From Chloroflexota bacterium (GTDB lineage Bacteria > Chloroflexota > Anaerolineae > Anaerolineales > Villigracilaceae): a stretch of 64,000 bases of DNA. Shown here piece by piece: positions 7,621 to 16,681 of the stretch. The stretch lies in the NCBI GenBank assembly GCA_016219545.1, contig JACRMH010000025.1, positions 1 to 64,000 of the forward strand. The letters are read 5' to 3'. A model generated the notes under the pieces. It was not told where the DNA came from. It saw only the letters and a list, made by a program, of their open reading frames with translations, and ran no database searches. Positions within the stretch are counted from its first letter, which is position 1. Every line of letters starts with the position of its first letter. A program made the position numbers and the translations under genes.

Positions 7621-8847
7621 TTACCCAAACATTTCCTTAACTTTATAAATTCCATTCACCAGCAGGTCCACTTCTTCTTTTGTATTATACAAATAAAAAG
7701 AAGCGCGGCTCGTGGCGGGAATTCCAAATTTCTCATGCAAAGGCTGTGCACAGTGATGACCCGCCCTGACAGCAATGCCGTCCCGATCCAGGATCTGCGC
7801 CACATCATGCGGATGAACACCAACCAGGGTGAATGCCGCCACTCCGCCTTTTTTATCAGCAGAGGGACCAAAAACTTTCACGCCGGGGATTTCTTCCAAA
7901 CGTTCGAGCGCATACTCGGTGATCTCATGTTCGTGTGCGGCGATATTATCCATGCCAATGCCGTTCAGATAATCCACTGCCGCACCAAAACCGACAGCTT
8001 CAGCGATGGCGGGTGTCCCAGCTTCAAATTTATGCGGCAAGGTGTTCGGGCGGAAGGAGCGCAACTTCACTTCCTTGATCATATCGCCGCCGCCCAAAAA
8101 TGGAGGCATGGATTCAAGTAGTGCGGCCTTGCCATATAAAGCACCGATGCCAGTCGGTCCGCACATTTTGTGGGCAGAGAAGGCATAGAAATCTGCATCA
8201 AGCGATTGCACGTCCACTTTCAAATGCGGCACAGACTGAGCGCCGTCCACCAATGTGATCGCGCCAGCATCATGCGCAAGGCGGATCATTTCGGCGGCGG
8301 GGTTGATCGTACCTAAAACGTTGGACATGTGTGTAAACGAGACCAACTTCGGGCGGCGGTCAAGAAGCGCTTTGTAAGTCTCAAGATCGAGCAAGCCGTC
8401 TTCCGTCACAGGGATGAATTCCAACTCAATACCGCGTTCAGTCTGGAGCATGTGCCAGGGAACAAGGTTGCTGTGGTGTTCCATTTCCGTCAGGATAACA
8501 AGGTCACCCTGTTTCAAATTTGCGCGCGCCCAACTGTACGCCACGAGATTGATCGACTCGGTTGTATTGCGCGTGTAAATGACCTGCCGCGCAGATTCAG
8601 CGTTGATGAATTTTGCGATCTTCTCGCGCGCGCTTTCGTACATCGCGGTGGCCTCTTCAGCCAGCGTATGCACGCCACGGTGGATGTTCGCATTGGATTG
8701 GCGGTAATAATCATCCATCGCCTGAATTACAGAGGATGGCTTTTGGGAAGTAGCAGTTGAATCCAAATACGTCAGGCGTATGCCTGCGCGGGTTTCGCGT
8801 TGAAGTATTGGAAAATCTTTTCGGATTTCGGTTATGTTTAGTGTCAT
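7621..8847 (-). CDS. sufS: Cysteine desulfurase SufS
   Basis: 408 residues from ATG 8847. PLP-binding Lys lies in FSAHKMCGPTGIGALYG and the persulfide Cys in RAGHHCAQPLHEKFG, both typical of group II (SufS) desulfurases. The enzyme removes sulfur from L-cysteine for Fe-S assembly. An upstream in-frame ATG at 8892 would add 15 residues encoded by a repeat element. Homologues begin near IRKDFPIL, so 8847 is preferred, although neither start has a strong Shine-Dalgarno. Confidence 0.93.
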   Translation of the reverse strand: MTLNITEIRKDFPILQRETRAGIRLTYLDSTATSQKPSSVIQAMDDYYRQSNANIHRGVHTLAEEATAMYESAREKIAKFINAESARQVIYTRNTTESINLVAYSWARANLKQGDLVILTEMEHHSNLVPWHMLQTERGIELEFIPVTEDGLLDLETYKALLDRRPKLVSFTHMSNVLGTINPAAEMIRLAHDAGAITLVDGAQSVPHLKVDVQSLDADFYAFSAHKMCGPTGIGALYGKAALLESMPPFLGGGDMIKEVKLRSFRPNTLPHKFEAGTPAIAEAVGFGAAVDYLNGIGMDNIAAHEHEITEYALERLEEIPGVKVFGPSADKKGGVAAFTLVGVHPHDVAQILDRDGIAVRAGHHCAQPLHEKFGIPATSRASFYLYNTKEEVDLLVNGIYKVKEMFG

Positions 8848-8853
8848 GGAATT

Positions 8854-8918
8854 TATAGTTAAGGGCGACTCGCTGTGAAAATTAACGAACATTCACTCAG
8901 CTAAGGGTCGCCCCTATA
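8854..8918. repeat. Palindromic repeat with GGGCGAC / GTCGCCC ends upstream of sufS
   Basis: AGTTAAGGGCGACTCGCTG and its imperfect complement ending in AAGGGTCGCCCCTAT bracket about 30 bp. The outer part resembles the GTAGGGGCG hairpin at 16682. It lies between the basic-protein gene and sufS. Confidence 0.6.
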
Positions 8919-8926
8919 TTGAATGA

Positions 8927-9532
8927 TTAATAATCCGGAATAAAATCTTTCTTTTCTTTGATCGTCTTTTTGTTAACCATGGGACGGATGTGTTCCGAGT
9001 TGACCGGATACCACAAGATTCGATCCGGTACCATCCAGCCATCGGTGAGGTAAACGTTGGAACGGAATTGCACCGCCACCATTTTATGGTCCACCTGAAC
9101 AACGATCCCCTTCACCCACCCGCGGATGCGTTCGCGATTCTTTTCATGGTCGCAAAACACCTCCACGGTATCGCCCACTTCAAAGGCATGTTCAAACCCG
9201 GGCGCTTTCATGAAGGCAAATTGGTTCACCCGCGACGCGCGCTTAATAGGTCTGCGTTTTTCAAGCACAGGCGTCACCACGCGCTTCACCACGGCCGCCA
9301 CAGGTCTGGAGGATAATGCCTTCACTGGAGCCTTGGAAGCCTCCACAACAGAAACAGCCTTCACTTCCGATCTGGCTTCGGCCTTTATTTTCGGACTTTG
9401 TTTTGCCATTGATTTCCTCGATGTTACGGCTTTTACATTTGGCTTGCTTGCCAGTTTCGTTGAAACTTTCGCCCGCACCACTGGCTTTGATCTGACTTTT
9501 GCCTTCGGCTTTGCTTTGGACTTGATTGCCAT
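8927..9532 (-). CDS. Basic-tailed protein of unknown function in the suf operon
   Basis: 201 residues. Residues 1 to about 100 are low-complexity and rich in Lys, Ala, Val and Ser (KSKAKPKAK and similar), strongly basic. The remaining ~100 residues look folded: FEVGDTVEVFCDHEKNRERIRGWVKGIVVQVD followed by a segment with VYLTDGWMVPDRILWYP, suggestive of a small beta-barrel (SH3/Tudor-like), though no family is recognised. It sits between sufD and sufS in the same direction. The tail could bind nucleic acid or another acidic partner. Function unknown. Confidence 0.7.
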   Translation of the reverse strand: MAIKSKAKPKAKVRSKPVVRAKVSTKLASKPNVKAVTSRKSMAKQSPKIKAEARSEVKAVSVVEASKAPVKALSSRPVAAVVKRVVTPVLEKRRPIKRASRVNQFAFMKAPGFEHAFEVGDTVEVFCDHEKNRERIRGWVKGIVVQVDHKMVAVQFRSNVYLTDGWMVPDRILWYPVNSEHIRPMVNKKTIKEKKDFIPDY

Positions 9533-9612
9533 GACTCACATCCTATCTTTTTATAGAGACGCCCTCGGTCTCTTTTTTAACGGTCAATTTGATCCGCCTA
9601 AATCAGCTTGAT

Positions 9613-10944
9613 CTACGCGGACAGTTTATCCTGTATCGCCTGTTGAAATCTCTCTCGCACACCCTCGAATGGGATGCGCTGCATGATCGGGTCAAAGAAT
9701 CCCTCAACCACCAAACGTTCGGCATCTGCTTGTGGAATACCGCGACTCTTGAGATAGAACAGCGGCTCTTTTTCCAATTTACCGACCGTCGCGCCATGCG
9801 TACAGCGGACATCGTCTGCGAGGATCTCCAGGCCGGGAATGGAGTCAGCGCGCGCGCCCTCATCCAGTACAAGGTTGCGATTCGCCTGATAGCCGTCCGT
9901 TTTCTGCGCGCCGGGAGCTACATAGATCATCCCCTGCCACACAGAGCGGCTCTTACCCTTCAACGCGCCTTTGAACAATAAGTCGCTGGTGGTATGCGGC
10001 GCGAGATGATTCTGTTGCGTGTCATGGTCCAAATGCTGAGTGCCATCTGTAAAATAGAAACCGGACATGCGTCCCTGCGCACCTTCGCCTGCGAGATCAA
10101 GATCGGAGAAATTCTTGGTGAGGCGTGAACCGACAGCGCCGAAGATCCAGTCAATATTTCCGCCGTGCTCAACATGTGCGCGCTCATGTGAGAAGTTCCA
10201 AACGTGGCGTCCCCATGATTGTAATTCCACAAAGCGTAAACTGGCATCTTCACCGACATGAATTTCAACAATGCCGGCGTGCATGGCATGTCCAGTTTCA
10301 TTTGGAGAAGCTGCTTCGTGCACATACGTCACCGAAGCGCCATCATCCACATAAACGATCAAATGCGAGAAGTGCGCCAGGTCTGTGCCGGGTCCCCATA
10401 ACACGGAATGAAGCGGGGTTTCCACTTTTACATTTTTGGGGACATATAACAAAACGCCATTCCCAGCCAATGCAGATGCGAGTGCGGCAAACTTGCCATC
10501 TTCAGGTTTGACGACCTGCCCGATAATTTTATTCAGAAGTTCGGCATGATCGCGCTCAGCCGTACGAATGTCAGTGAAGATAACTCCCTTCGAGACCAGA
10601 GCAGGATCAAGGTCAACGCGGGAGCCGCCGGGCAGGAGAGTGATCTGTCCGCCATGTTGTTCACCGGTCAACGGCTTGAGCAAATAATCCGGCACAACAG
10701 GCAGGTCATTAAATGCACCTTCTTGGGGGATTTTGAAATCTGAGGCAGGTAAAAATCGTAAGTCTGTGCGGCGCCAGGCTTCATCGGTGGTGATGGGCAT
10801 GGTGAATTTTGTAAAGGCATCCCAAGCTTTTGCGCGGACATCTTTCAGTCCGCCCGCAGGAATGGAATTAGCCGTAAAGGAAAAATCCTTCGCGGCAGAA
10901 TCACGTCGAGTTCTTGTAACTGTTACTTTTGGTTTCTCTTGCAT
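9613..10944 (-). CDS. sufD: Fe-S assembly scaffold component SufD
   Basis: 443 residues, SufB/SufD family by its beta-helix core (GVVLLYVPKNV-like segment, HVGEDASLRFVELQSWGRH, and the C-terminal CTHGATVGKLEKEPLFYLKSRGI). It lacks the SufB-type Cys in the NVVCD position. SufD supports SufB and SufC in the SufBC2D scaffold complex. It lies between sufB and the basic-tailed gene. A palindromic repeat fills the sufB-sufD gap. Confidence 0.92.
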   Translation of the reverse strand: MQEKPKVTVTRTRRDSAAKDFSFTANSIPAGGLKDVRAKAWDAFTKFTMPITTDEAWRRTDLRFLPASDFKIPQEGAFNDLPVVPDYLLKPLTGEQHGGQITLLPGGSRVDLDPALVSKGVIFTDIRTAERDHAELLNKIIGQVVKPEDGKFAALASALAGNGVLLYVPKNVKVETPLHSVLWGPGTDLAHFSHLIVYVDDGASVTYVHEAASPNETGHAMHAGIVEIHVGEDASLRFVELQSWGRHVWNFSHERAHVEHGGNIDWIFGAVGSRLTKNFSDLDLAGEGAQGRMSGFYFTDGTQHLDHDTQQNHLAPHTTSDLLFKGALKGKSRSVWQGMIYVAPGAQKTDGYQANRNLVLDEGARADSIPGLEILADDVRCTHGATVGKLEKEPLFYLKSRGIPQADAERLVVEGFFDPIMQRIPFEGVRERFQQAIQDKLSA

Positions 10945-10960
10945 GTTTTTTCTCTATTAT

Positions 10961-11048
10961 GTCATTGCGAGGGCGCCTTTTGCCCGAAGCAATCCCCTCC
11001 AATCTCATGAGATTGCTTCGTCGGGGAAAGCGCCCTCCTCGCAATGAC
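10961..11048. repeat. Dispersed palindromic element, copy 1 (GTCATTGCGAGG ... CCTCGCAATGAC)
   Basis: 88 bp with terminal complements GTCATTGCGAGG / CCTCGCAATGAC, and inner GGCGC, GAAGCAATC / GATTGCTTC arms. It fills the gap between sufB and sufD. Related copies lie at 27951-28040 and 58319-58443, and a decayed one at 12501-12545. Confidence 0.85.
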
Positions 11049-11050
11049 GA

Positions 11051-12478
11051 TTATCCTATTGACCCTTCCATCTGCAATTGAATCAGACGGTTCATTTCCA
11101 CCGCATATTCCATCGGCAGTTCTTTGACAAGCGGTTCGATGAAACCAGAGACAACCATGCCGGTGGCCTCCTCTTCACTCAACCCGCGGGACATGAGATA
11201 GAAGAGTTGTTCCTCGCCAACTTTCGAGACCGAGGCCTCGTGACCGATGGTGACGTCATCCTCATCGATCTCAATGGTGGGATACGTATCCGAGCGGGAT
11301 TTGGGGTCGAGCAAAAGCGCATCACAAACCACATTGGATTTGACACCCTTCGCGCCTTTATAGACTTTAACCAATCCGCGATACGAAGCACGTCCGCCGC
11401 CTTTGCTGATGGACTTGGATGTGATCTTGCTGGTGGTATTCGGTGCAAAATGTACCATCTTCGAACCCGCATCTTGAATTTGACCTGGACCTGCGAACGC
11501 CATCGAGAGCATTTCGCCGCGAGCGCCGGGTTCCATCAAATAGCAGGATGGGTATTTCATGGTGAGCTTGGAACCAAGATTCGCATCCACCCATTCATGG
11601 GATGCATCTGCAAATACTTTGGCGCGTTGGGTGACAAGGTTGAATACATTCGTTGACCAGTTTTGAATGGTCGAATAACGTGAGCGCGCGCCTTTCTTGA
11701 CGATGATCTCGATCACGCCGGAGTGGAAGGAGTTTGTGGTGTATTGAGGAGCAGTACAGCCTTCCACATAATGGACCGACGCCCCTTCGTCAACGATGAT
11801 GAGTGTACGTTCGAACTGACCCACATTGGCAGTGTTCAAACGAAAGTATGCCTGCAAAGGCAGATCCACTTTGACACCTTTAGGTACATAAACGAACGAG
11901 CCACCCGACCAAACTGCGCTGTTAAGCGCGGCAAATTTATTATCTTCTATTGGGATGACCGTGCCAAAATATTCCTTGAACAGATCGGGATATTGCTTGA
12001 GTCCATCTTCAATTGAGAGGAAAATGACGCCTTGTTTTTCAAGATGTTCCAGAATGGAGTGATACACCATTTCTGATTCATATTGAGCGCCGACACCCGC
12101 TAAAAACTTCTGCTCGGCCTCGGGGATACCCAATTTATTGAAAGTATTCTTGATGTCATCAGGGACATTGTCCCAATTCTTTTCGCTTTTCTCGGTCGGC
12201 TTGACATAGTAAAAAATATTGTCAAGGTCGAGATTTGAGATGTCAGGTCCCCAATTTGGCATGGGGCGCGCAAGATAATGCTCCAGCGCCTTCAAGCGAA
12301 ATTCGAGCATCCAGGCGGGTTCGCCTTTCATGCGCGAAATGTTTTCGACGACCTGACGATTCAAGCCTCTTTCGGATTTGAATACATAATTATCGTCACG
12401 GTCATGGAAACCATATTTGTAATCACCAATTTCATCGAGGAGCTTGGTGTCTTCATTTAGTTTCGTATCTTCTGCCAT
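11051..12478 (-). CDS. sufB: Fe-S assembly scaffold SufB
   Basis: 475 residues from the ATG at 12478, preceded by AGGAAA. An in-frame start at 12544 is rejected because the extra 22 residues come from a decayed repeat. Typical SufB features: [33 protein letters not shown], and near the C-terminus the acceptor Cys in [12 protein letters not shown], with [21 protein letters not shown]. SufB holds the nascent cluster and receives sulfur from SufU/SufS. It is the second gene of the sufCBD run. Confidence 0.94.
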   Translation of the reverse strand: MAEDTKLNEDTKLLDEIGDYKYGFHDRDDNYVFKSERGLNRQVVENISRMKGEPAWMLEFRLKALEHYLARPMPNWGPDISNLDLDNIFYYVKPTEKSEKNWDNVPDDIKNTFNKLGIPEAEQKFLAGVGAQYESEMVYHSILEHLEKQGVIFLSIEDGLKQYPDLFKEYFGTVIPIEDNKFAALNSAVWSGGSFVYVPKGVKVDLPLQAYFRLNTANVGQFERTLIIVDEGASVHYVEGCTAPQYTTNSFHSGVIEIIVKKGARSRYSTIQNWSTNVFNLVTQRAKVFADASHEWVDANLGSKLTMKYPSCYLMEPGARGEMLSMAFAGPGQIQDAGSKMVHFAPNTTSKITSKSISKGGGRASYRGLVKVYKGAKGVKSNVVCDALLLDPKSRSDTYPTIEIDEDDVTIGHEASVSKVGEEQLFYLMSRGLSEEEATGMVVSGFIEPLVKELPMEYAVEMNRLIQLQMEGSIG

Positions 12479-12500
12479 TTTATTTCCTATTAATAAAGGT

Positions 12501-12545
12501 ATTGCTTCAGGCGGCTTGTGAGAGCATCGCCTTCGCAACGACATT
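12501..12545. repeat. Decayed half-copy of the GTCATTGCGAGG palindromic element
   Basis: ATTGCTTCAGGCGGC ... GCATCGCCTTCGCAACGACA keeps the inner ATTGCTTC and outer CGCAAnGAC segments of the element at 10961, but lacks the left arm. It occupies the sufC-sufB gap. Confidence 0.5.
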
Positions 12546-12552
12546 AAGCGAA

Positions 12553-13329
12553 TTAAACTTCAGGCACTTCTTCGTATTTCTCACGTACCCAGTCGTAACC
12601 GGATTCTTCGAGGTGCAGAGCAAGGTCTGGTCCGCCGGATTCAACAATGCGACCATGCATCATGATGTGCACGAACTGGGGTTTGATGTAATTCAACAGA
12701 CGCTGATAATGCGTGATGACCACCACCCCAAGATCCGGTCCGGAGAGAGCGTTAACGCCTTCAGAGACAACGCGGAGTGCATCAATATCCAGCCCTGAAT
12801 CAGTCTCATCCAAAATGGCGATCTCGGGTTTGAGAGCTGCCATCTGCAGGATCTCGGCGCGCTTCTTTTCGCCGCCGGAAAAGCCATCGTTGAGATAACG
12901 CCCCGCGAAGGCGTGATCCATTTTGAGCATATCCATCTTTTCCTTGAGCATTTTGCGGAACTCAAGAATGGGCAATCCCTTATCTTCGGGGTTAAGTGCG
13001 CGGCGACGTGCATTCAAGGCCGAACGCAGGAAGTTTGCCACTGTAACACCCGGGATGGCAACGGGATATTGAAAAGCCAGGAAGATGCCAGCACGGGAAC
13101 GCTCATCAGGTTCCAGCTCAAGAAGGTTCTTTCCTTTGAAAATGATCTCGCCTTCAGTAACCATGTAATTAGGATGACCCATGAGTGTATATGCGAGTGT
13201 TGACTTCCCCGTGCCATTCGGTCCCATAATGGCGTGAATCTCGCCCTGATTGACAGTAAGTGAGAGACCCTTGAGAATTTCCTTGTTTTCAATGCTAACG
13301 TGCAGATTCTTTATTTCGAGTTGCGACAT
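12553..13329 (-). CDS. sufC: SUF system ATPase SufC
   Basis: 258 residues, ABC-type ATPase: Walker [10 protein letters not shown], signature [11 protein letters not shown], Walker [13 protein letters not shown], as in SufC. It powers the SufBC2D scaffold in the cytoplasm. It is the first gene of the operon, with a near-consensus promoter (13407-13435) about 80 bp upstream, and is divergent from sufR. Confidence 0.95.
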   Translation of the reverse strand: MSQLEIKNLHVSIENKEILKGLSLTVNQGEIHAIMGPNGTGKSTLAYTLMGHPNYMVTEGEIIFKGKNLLELEPDERSRAGIFLAFQYPVAIPGVTVANFLRSALNARRRALNPEDKGLPILEFRKMLKEKMDMLKMDHAFAGRYLNDGFSGGEKKRAEILQMAALKPEIAILDETDSGLDIDALRVVSEGVNALSGPDLGVVVITHYQRLLNYIKPQFVHIMMHGRIVESGGPDLALHLEESGYDWVREKYEEVPEV

Positions 13330-13406
13330 ACCTGGCTGCTCCTAAGAATTCACCGCTTTTGCGGTGTTTTGTGAGCCATTACTGGCGTTTTTATCAATTG
13401 TGGCGC

Positions 13407-13435
13407 ATTATAGCAGGGTTTGGTGAATAAGTCAA
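13407..13435 (-). promoter_or_regulatory. Promoter of the sufCBD operon
   Basis: Read on the minus strand: TTGACT (13435-13430), 17-bp spacer, TATAAT (13412-13407). Both boxes and spacing are near consensus. The -35 box lies in the inverted repeat shared with the sufR promoter. Confidence 0.8.
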
Positions 13436-13464
13436 TATTTATGATATTTTTCTAGTATATTGAC
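13431..13464. promoter_or_regulatory. Candidate SufR operator between the divergent suf promoters
   Basis: GTCAATAT (13431-13438) and ATATTGAC (13457-13464) form a perfect 8-bp inverted repeat with an 18-bp AT-rich spacer. Each arm contains one of the two -35 boxes. One bound dimer could therefore repress sufR and sufCBD together. Binding is inferred; the arms could partly reflect the two -35 consensus sequences. Confidence 0.5.
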
Positions 13465-13488
13465 AATCCCCTCCGATTTGAGTATACT
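13460..13488 (+). promoter_or_regulatory. Promoter of sufR (probably leaderless transcript)
   Basis: TTGACA (13460-13465), 17-bp spacer, TATACT (13483-13488). The ATG at 13496 lies at the expected transcription start, and no Shine-Dalgarno fits in between. Confidence 0.8.
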
Positions 13489-13495
13489 TTCGCCC

Positions 13496-14110
13496 ATGAA
13501 ATCAACGCGAGACCGGATTTTAGAGACGTTATTGCATAAACCACGCTCCACCATTAACACCTTGGCCGAAGCAGTTGGCATTAATCCCATTTCTGTGCGG
13601 CACCATCTGACCAACCTGCAAATGGAAGGATTGGTCGAGGGGCAGGAGGAAAGGCATGGAGTGGGGCGGCCGCGGCTGGTGTACGTGCTAACAGACGAGG
13701 GCGTAGAGCATTTCCCTACCCGTTATATGCAGTTGACCACACGGTTATTGTCCCAAATGAAAGAGACCATGCCGGGACCGGTGGTGGCCAAATTATTTAA
13801 CCAGATCGCTGAAGATGTCGCCAGTCAATATACCAGTGACATGAAAAACCTGAGTATGGAAGAACGGCTTGACTTCGTCAAAGCAATGCTGATGCGGGAA
13901 GGCTTTACGGTGGAATGGGAAAAGAAAGACGGGCAATATGAGATCCACGAGATCTCATGCCCGTATTATCAAATTGGAATTGCCCACCCGGAAGTCTGTA
14001 CGGTGGACCAAACCTTGATCTCAAAAATGCTGGCTTTGCCGGCGAATAAAGTGCAATGTATTCTGGAAGGCGGCGCGCATTGCACCTACGTTATCAAAAA
14101 CGCCGTATAA
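13496..14110 (+). CDS. sufR: SufR-like Fe-S-sensing transcriptional repressor
   Basis: 204 residues from the ATG at 13496. N-terminal winged helix: STINTLAEAVGINPISVRHHLTNLQMEGLVEG, then the wing GVGRPRLVYVLTDEG. The C-terminal part has cysteines placed as in SufR cluster ligands (EISCPYYQIGIAHPEVC ... VQCILEGGAHCTYVI). Known SufR proteins bind a [4Fe-4S] cluster and repress suf genes when clusters are plentiful. Divergence from sufC and co-orientation with sufT support this role. Confidence 0.88.
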   Translation: MKSTRDRILETLLHKPRSTINTLAEAVGINPISVRHHLTNLQMEGLVEGQEERHGVGRPRLVYVLTDEGVEHFPTRYMQLTTRLLSQMKETMPGPVVAKLFNQIAEDVASQYTSDMKNLSMEERLDFVKAMLMREGFTVEWEKKDGQYEIHEISCPYYQIGIAHPEVCTVDQTLISKMLALPANKVQCILEGGAHCTYVIKNAV

Positions 14111-14133
14111 AATACACTTGAAGTAGAGGTACT

Positions 14134-14481
14134 ATGAGCGACCCTGAAATAAATGAAATCCAATGGACCATCCACCAGACTCACCCGGAGATCGTGAAGG
14201 AAGTACGGGCAAAACTATCCGAGGTGGTTGACCCTGAAATTGGAATGACCATCATCCAGCTGGGGTTGATCCGCAACGTTGAGATCGAGAACGGCATTGG
14301 TCATGTCAAAATGATCCTGACCACACCCTTCTGCCCATATGGTCCCGCAATGATCGAGATGACCAAAGCCAAGGCCGTGGAAGGACTCAACATGCCGGTC
14401 AACATTGAAATGGGCATGGACATGTGGGACTTCTCAATGATGGAAGACCCGTCTGCGCTGGATTGGGGAATGTACGCGTAA
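14134..14481 (+). CDS. sufT: SufT / MIP18 (DUF59) Fe-S maturation protein
   Basis: 115 residues, DUF59 family: VVDPEIGMTIIQLGLIRNV and the conserved Cys in LTTPFCPYGPAM. DUF59/SufT proteins help load Fe-S clusters onto targets. It starts 23 bp after sufR in the same direction and is followed by a terminator, so sufR-sufT form a two-gene unit opposite sufCBD. Confidence 0.88.
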   Translation: MSDPEINEIQWTIHQTHPEIVKEVRAKLSEVVDPEIGMTIIQLGLIRNVEIENGIGHVKMILTTPFCPYGPAMIEMTKAKAVEGLNMPVNIEMGMDMWDFSMMEDPSALDWGMYA

Positions 14482-14516
14482 GAATATCGTTTAGAATTAT
14501 AGAAGACAAACAACCT

Positions 14517-14556
14517 GACCTTCGAGTTCTCACTGTAAAGAACTCGAAGGTCTTTA
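14517..14556 (+). terminator. Terminator of sufR-sufT
   Basis: GACCTTCGAGTTC / GAACTCGAAGGTC, a perfect 13-bp stem with a 10-base loop, followed by TTTATAT. Confidence 0.85.
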
Positions 14557-14582
14557 TATGAAAAGAAGGAACTAAAACGAAC

Positions 14583-15326
14583 ATGGAACTTTACTTCATC
14601 CGGCATGGGCAGTCCATCAACAATGCAAAAATAGGCGACCCTGAATATACAGAAAACCCTGACCCATATCTGACAGAGTTGGGGATCGAACAAGCAGAAT
14701 ATCTTGCGAGATATATCAAAGAAAAACAGCACATCGCCAAAGACAAAACCTGGAATCCCCAGAATCAATTTGGATTCGGATTCACACACATCTACACCAG
14801 TCTAATGGAACGCGCTGTTGCAACCGCCGCCCCCATTGCATGTGCATTAGAGACCGTCCCATTCAGTGCGTGGACCGACATTTATGAAGAAGGCGGTATC
14901 TACGCGCGTGAAAAAGAAAATCGCTTCAAAGGGTTGTCCGGCAGACCGCGTTCGTTCTTTGAAAGTAAATTTCCTAAATTGGAGTTGCCCGAAACTTACG
15001 ATGAATCAGGCTGGTGGAATCGTCCCTTCGAAAGCGACGAAGAACGTCAACCCCGCGCAGACAAGGTGCTTACAGACTTGCTCGCCCGTCACGGCGACAA
15101 GGAAGGACAAGATGAACACCGCATCGTCTTCGTCAGTCATGGTGGATTCTTTATGAGGTTGATCTCTGCCATGCTCAAGCTGCCATGGCGTCAGGCAGCT
15201 CACGACATGAGATCATGGTTCCTATTAAACAATTGCTCGATCAGCCGTTTTGATATTCGTAAAGATGAGGTCACGATCAATTATCTTAATCGCACCGAAC
15301 ATCTGCCCGCCCATTTAATTAGTTGA
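14583..15326 (+). CDS. Histidine phosphatase family protein (phosphoglycerate-mutase-like)
   Basis: 247 residues. The N-terminal FIRHGQSINNA carries the phospho-accepting His, SLMERAVATAAP the second Arg, and FVSHGGFFMRL the second His of the branch 1 fold. Shine-Dalgarno AAGGA lies upstream. The substrate cannot be told from sequence; a broad phosphatase is as likely as a mutase. The 3' end overlaps the converging TetR gene by 12 bp. Confidence 0.85.
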   Translation: MELYFIRHGQSINNAKIGDPEYTENPDPYLTELGIEQAEYLARYIKEKQHIAKDKTWNPQNQFGFGFTHIYTSLMERAVATAAPIACALETVPFSAWTDIYEEGGIYAREKENRFKGLSGRPRSFFESKFPKLELPETYDESGWWNRPFESDEERQPRADKVLTDLLARHGDKEGQDEHRIVFVSHGGFFMRLISAMLKLPWRQAAHDMRSWFLLNNCSISRFDIRKDEVTINYLNRTEHLPAHLIS

Positions 15327-15938
15327 CTCTTTATCTAAACCTATCATGATTTGTTTTAACTGGAACTCCACCAACTCGCGCAAGCTGGCGCGCTCCAAAA
15401 CCGTATGCGATATCTGACCTTCAAGCAGTAGCATAATAAATCCGTGGATGATTCCCCAAGCTGACAGAGCCACCAAATCTGACGGTCCGCTTCGCAGCAT
15501 TCCCGAAGCCTGATTCGCCTCAACGATCATTTTCACCAACTGAAAATTTCTCTGCGACTCCTCGACGAACTCAGGATATTCTTTCTCTTTTTCCAACACC
15601 CCCGAAAACATAACCTTGAACCGGTCGCGGTCATCCAACGCGAATTGAACATACGCCCACGCAACTTCGATCAATTGCATGGACGGCTTGTTCTTATATT
15701 CCTCAGCCACCGAACTGATACGGGTATATAGCTGGCGAAACCCTTCCGTTGAAATCGCCGCGATCAGCGCCTGCTTGTCTGCGAAGTGCGCATACGGCGC
15801 AGCATGACTTACTCCCGCCCGGCTCGCCACTTTCCGCAGGGAAAGTCCGCCCATGCCATCCTTCGCAAGAATTTCCACTCCAGCTTTGATCAGCGCATTT
15901 TTCAAGTCACCGTGATGATAAGTTTTCTTCTTTGGCAT
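15315..15938 (-). CDS. TetR/AcrR family transcriptional regulator
   Basis: 207 residues from the ATG at 15938, with GGAG 6-7 nt upstream. N-terminal helix-turn-helix: LIKAGVEILAKDGMGGLSLRKVASRAGVSHAAPYAHFADKQAL in broken form at about 14-55. The C-terminal half carries a WG-H motif (AWGIIHGFIMLLLEG), as in the TetR WHG subgroup. It is divergent from the class II aldolase operon, with back-to-back promoters, and probably represses that operon. Inducer unknown. Confidence 0.9.
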   Translation of the reverse strand: MPKKKTYHHGDLKNALIKAGVEILAKDGMGGLSLRKVASRAGVSHAAPYAHFADKQALIAAISTEGFRQLYTRISSVAEEYKNKPSMQLIEVAWAYVQFALDDRDRFKVMFSGVLEKEKEYPEFVEESQRNFQLVKMIVEANQASGMLRSGPSDLVALSAWGIIHGFIMLLLEGQISHTVLERASLRELVEFQLKQIMIGLDKESTN

Positions 15939-15952
15939 TTCGCTCTCCAAAT

Positions 15953-15997
15953 CTTGACACTGTAAAGATTATAGATAATAATTATTGCATTGTCAAG
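15953..15997. promoter_or_regulatory. Interlocked divergent promoters of tetR and the aldolase operon
   Basis: CTTGACA (15953-15959) and TGTCAAG (15991-15997) are perfect complements. Minus strand: TTGACA at 15996-15991, 17-bp spacer, TATAAT at 15973-15968, driving tetR. Plus strand: TTGACA at 15954-15959 with TAATAA at 15976-15981, driving the aldolase gene. The two promoters overlap face to face, so one bound repressor would block both. Confidence 0.75.
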
Positions 15998-16009
15998 AAA
16001 GGAATTCTC

Positions 16010-16678
16010 ATGTCTGAATACCAGGAATATAAACAACAAGTTGTAGACACCTGTCACAGCCTTCTTGAGCGTGGATATTTGAAAGCCACCGAAGGCAATA
16101 TCTCTGTGAAGATCAGGGATAAAAAGCTGCTTGCTGTCACCCCATCCAGTTACGATTATGCCAAAATGCAAGCAGAGGATATTTGCATTCTTGATCTGGA
16201 AACAAAACAGATCGAAGGCGGGATGAAGCCGTCTGTGGAAAGCGGAATGCACGCGGGGGTGTATCAGACTCGCGCGGATGTGAATTGCGTGATCCACACC
16301 CATCAGCCCTATGCTAGCGCATTGGCATTGATCAACATGCCGATCCCAGCCTTGTTCGATGAACAAGTGAGATATATCGGCCGCAGCGTGGATATCATCC
16401 CCTACGCCCCATCAGGGACAGGTTTTCTCAAAAATGCTGTCAAGTCTAAGATCAAGAATGGTAATAATGCTTACATCCTGCAAAATCATGGTGTGCTTGT
16501 TTTCGGCGGGACAATGGAGCAAGCCATCCATAACATGGCCCTGCTCGAAAAATGCGCGTTGACTTATTTGCTTGCGCTCATGACCGAGAAGAAAATTACG
16601 AAGATCCCGTTGCCAATCCGCGAGATCGCGTTTGCAAAATTGCGTGCTGATGAAAAGAAATTTTCGGAATTAGATTAA
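16010..16678 (+). CDS. Class II aldolase / adducin-fold protein (fuculose-phosphate aldolase-like)
   Basis: 222 residues from the ATG at 16010 (AAAGG upstream). Class II aldolase features: LKATEGNISVKI near the start, VTPSSYDY for phosphate or substrate binding, and metal-binding histidines in CVIHTHQPYA and a later LQNHGVLVFGG. It would cleave a hydroxylated sugar or acid phosphate into two carbonyl compounds. Substrate unknown. First gene of a five-gene operon under the divergent TetR. Confidence 0.85.
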   Translation: MSEYQEYKQQVVDTCHSLLERGYLKATEGNISVKIRDKKLLAVTPSSYDYAKMQAEDICILDLETKQIEGGMKPSVESGMHAGVYQTRADVNCVIHTHQPYASALALINMPIPALFDEQVRYIGRSVDIIPYAPSGTGFLKNAVKSKIKNGNNAYILQNHGVLVFGGTMEQAIHNMALLEKCALTYLLALMTEKKITKIPLPIREIAFAKLRADEKKFSELD

Positions 16679-16681
16679 CAC

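Noticed and set aside
7543..8760. Open frames on the plus strand opposite sufU and sufS
   Set aside because: Complementary to strongly conserved genes; no family features or start signals.
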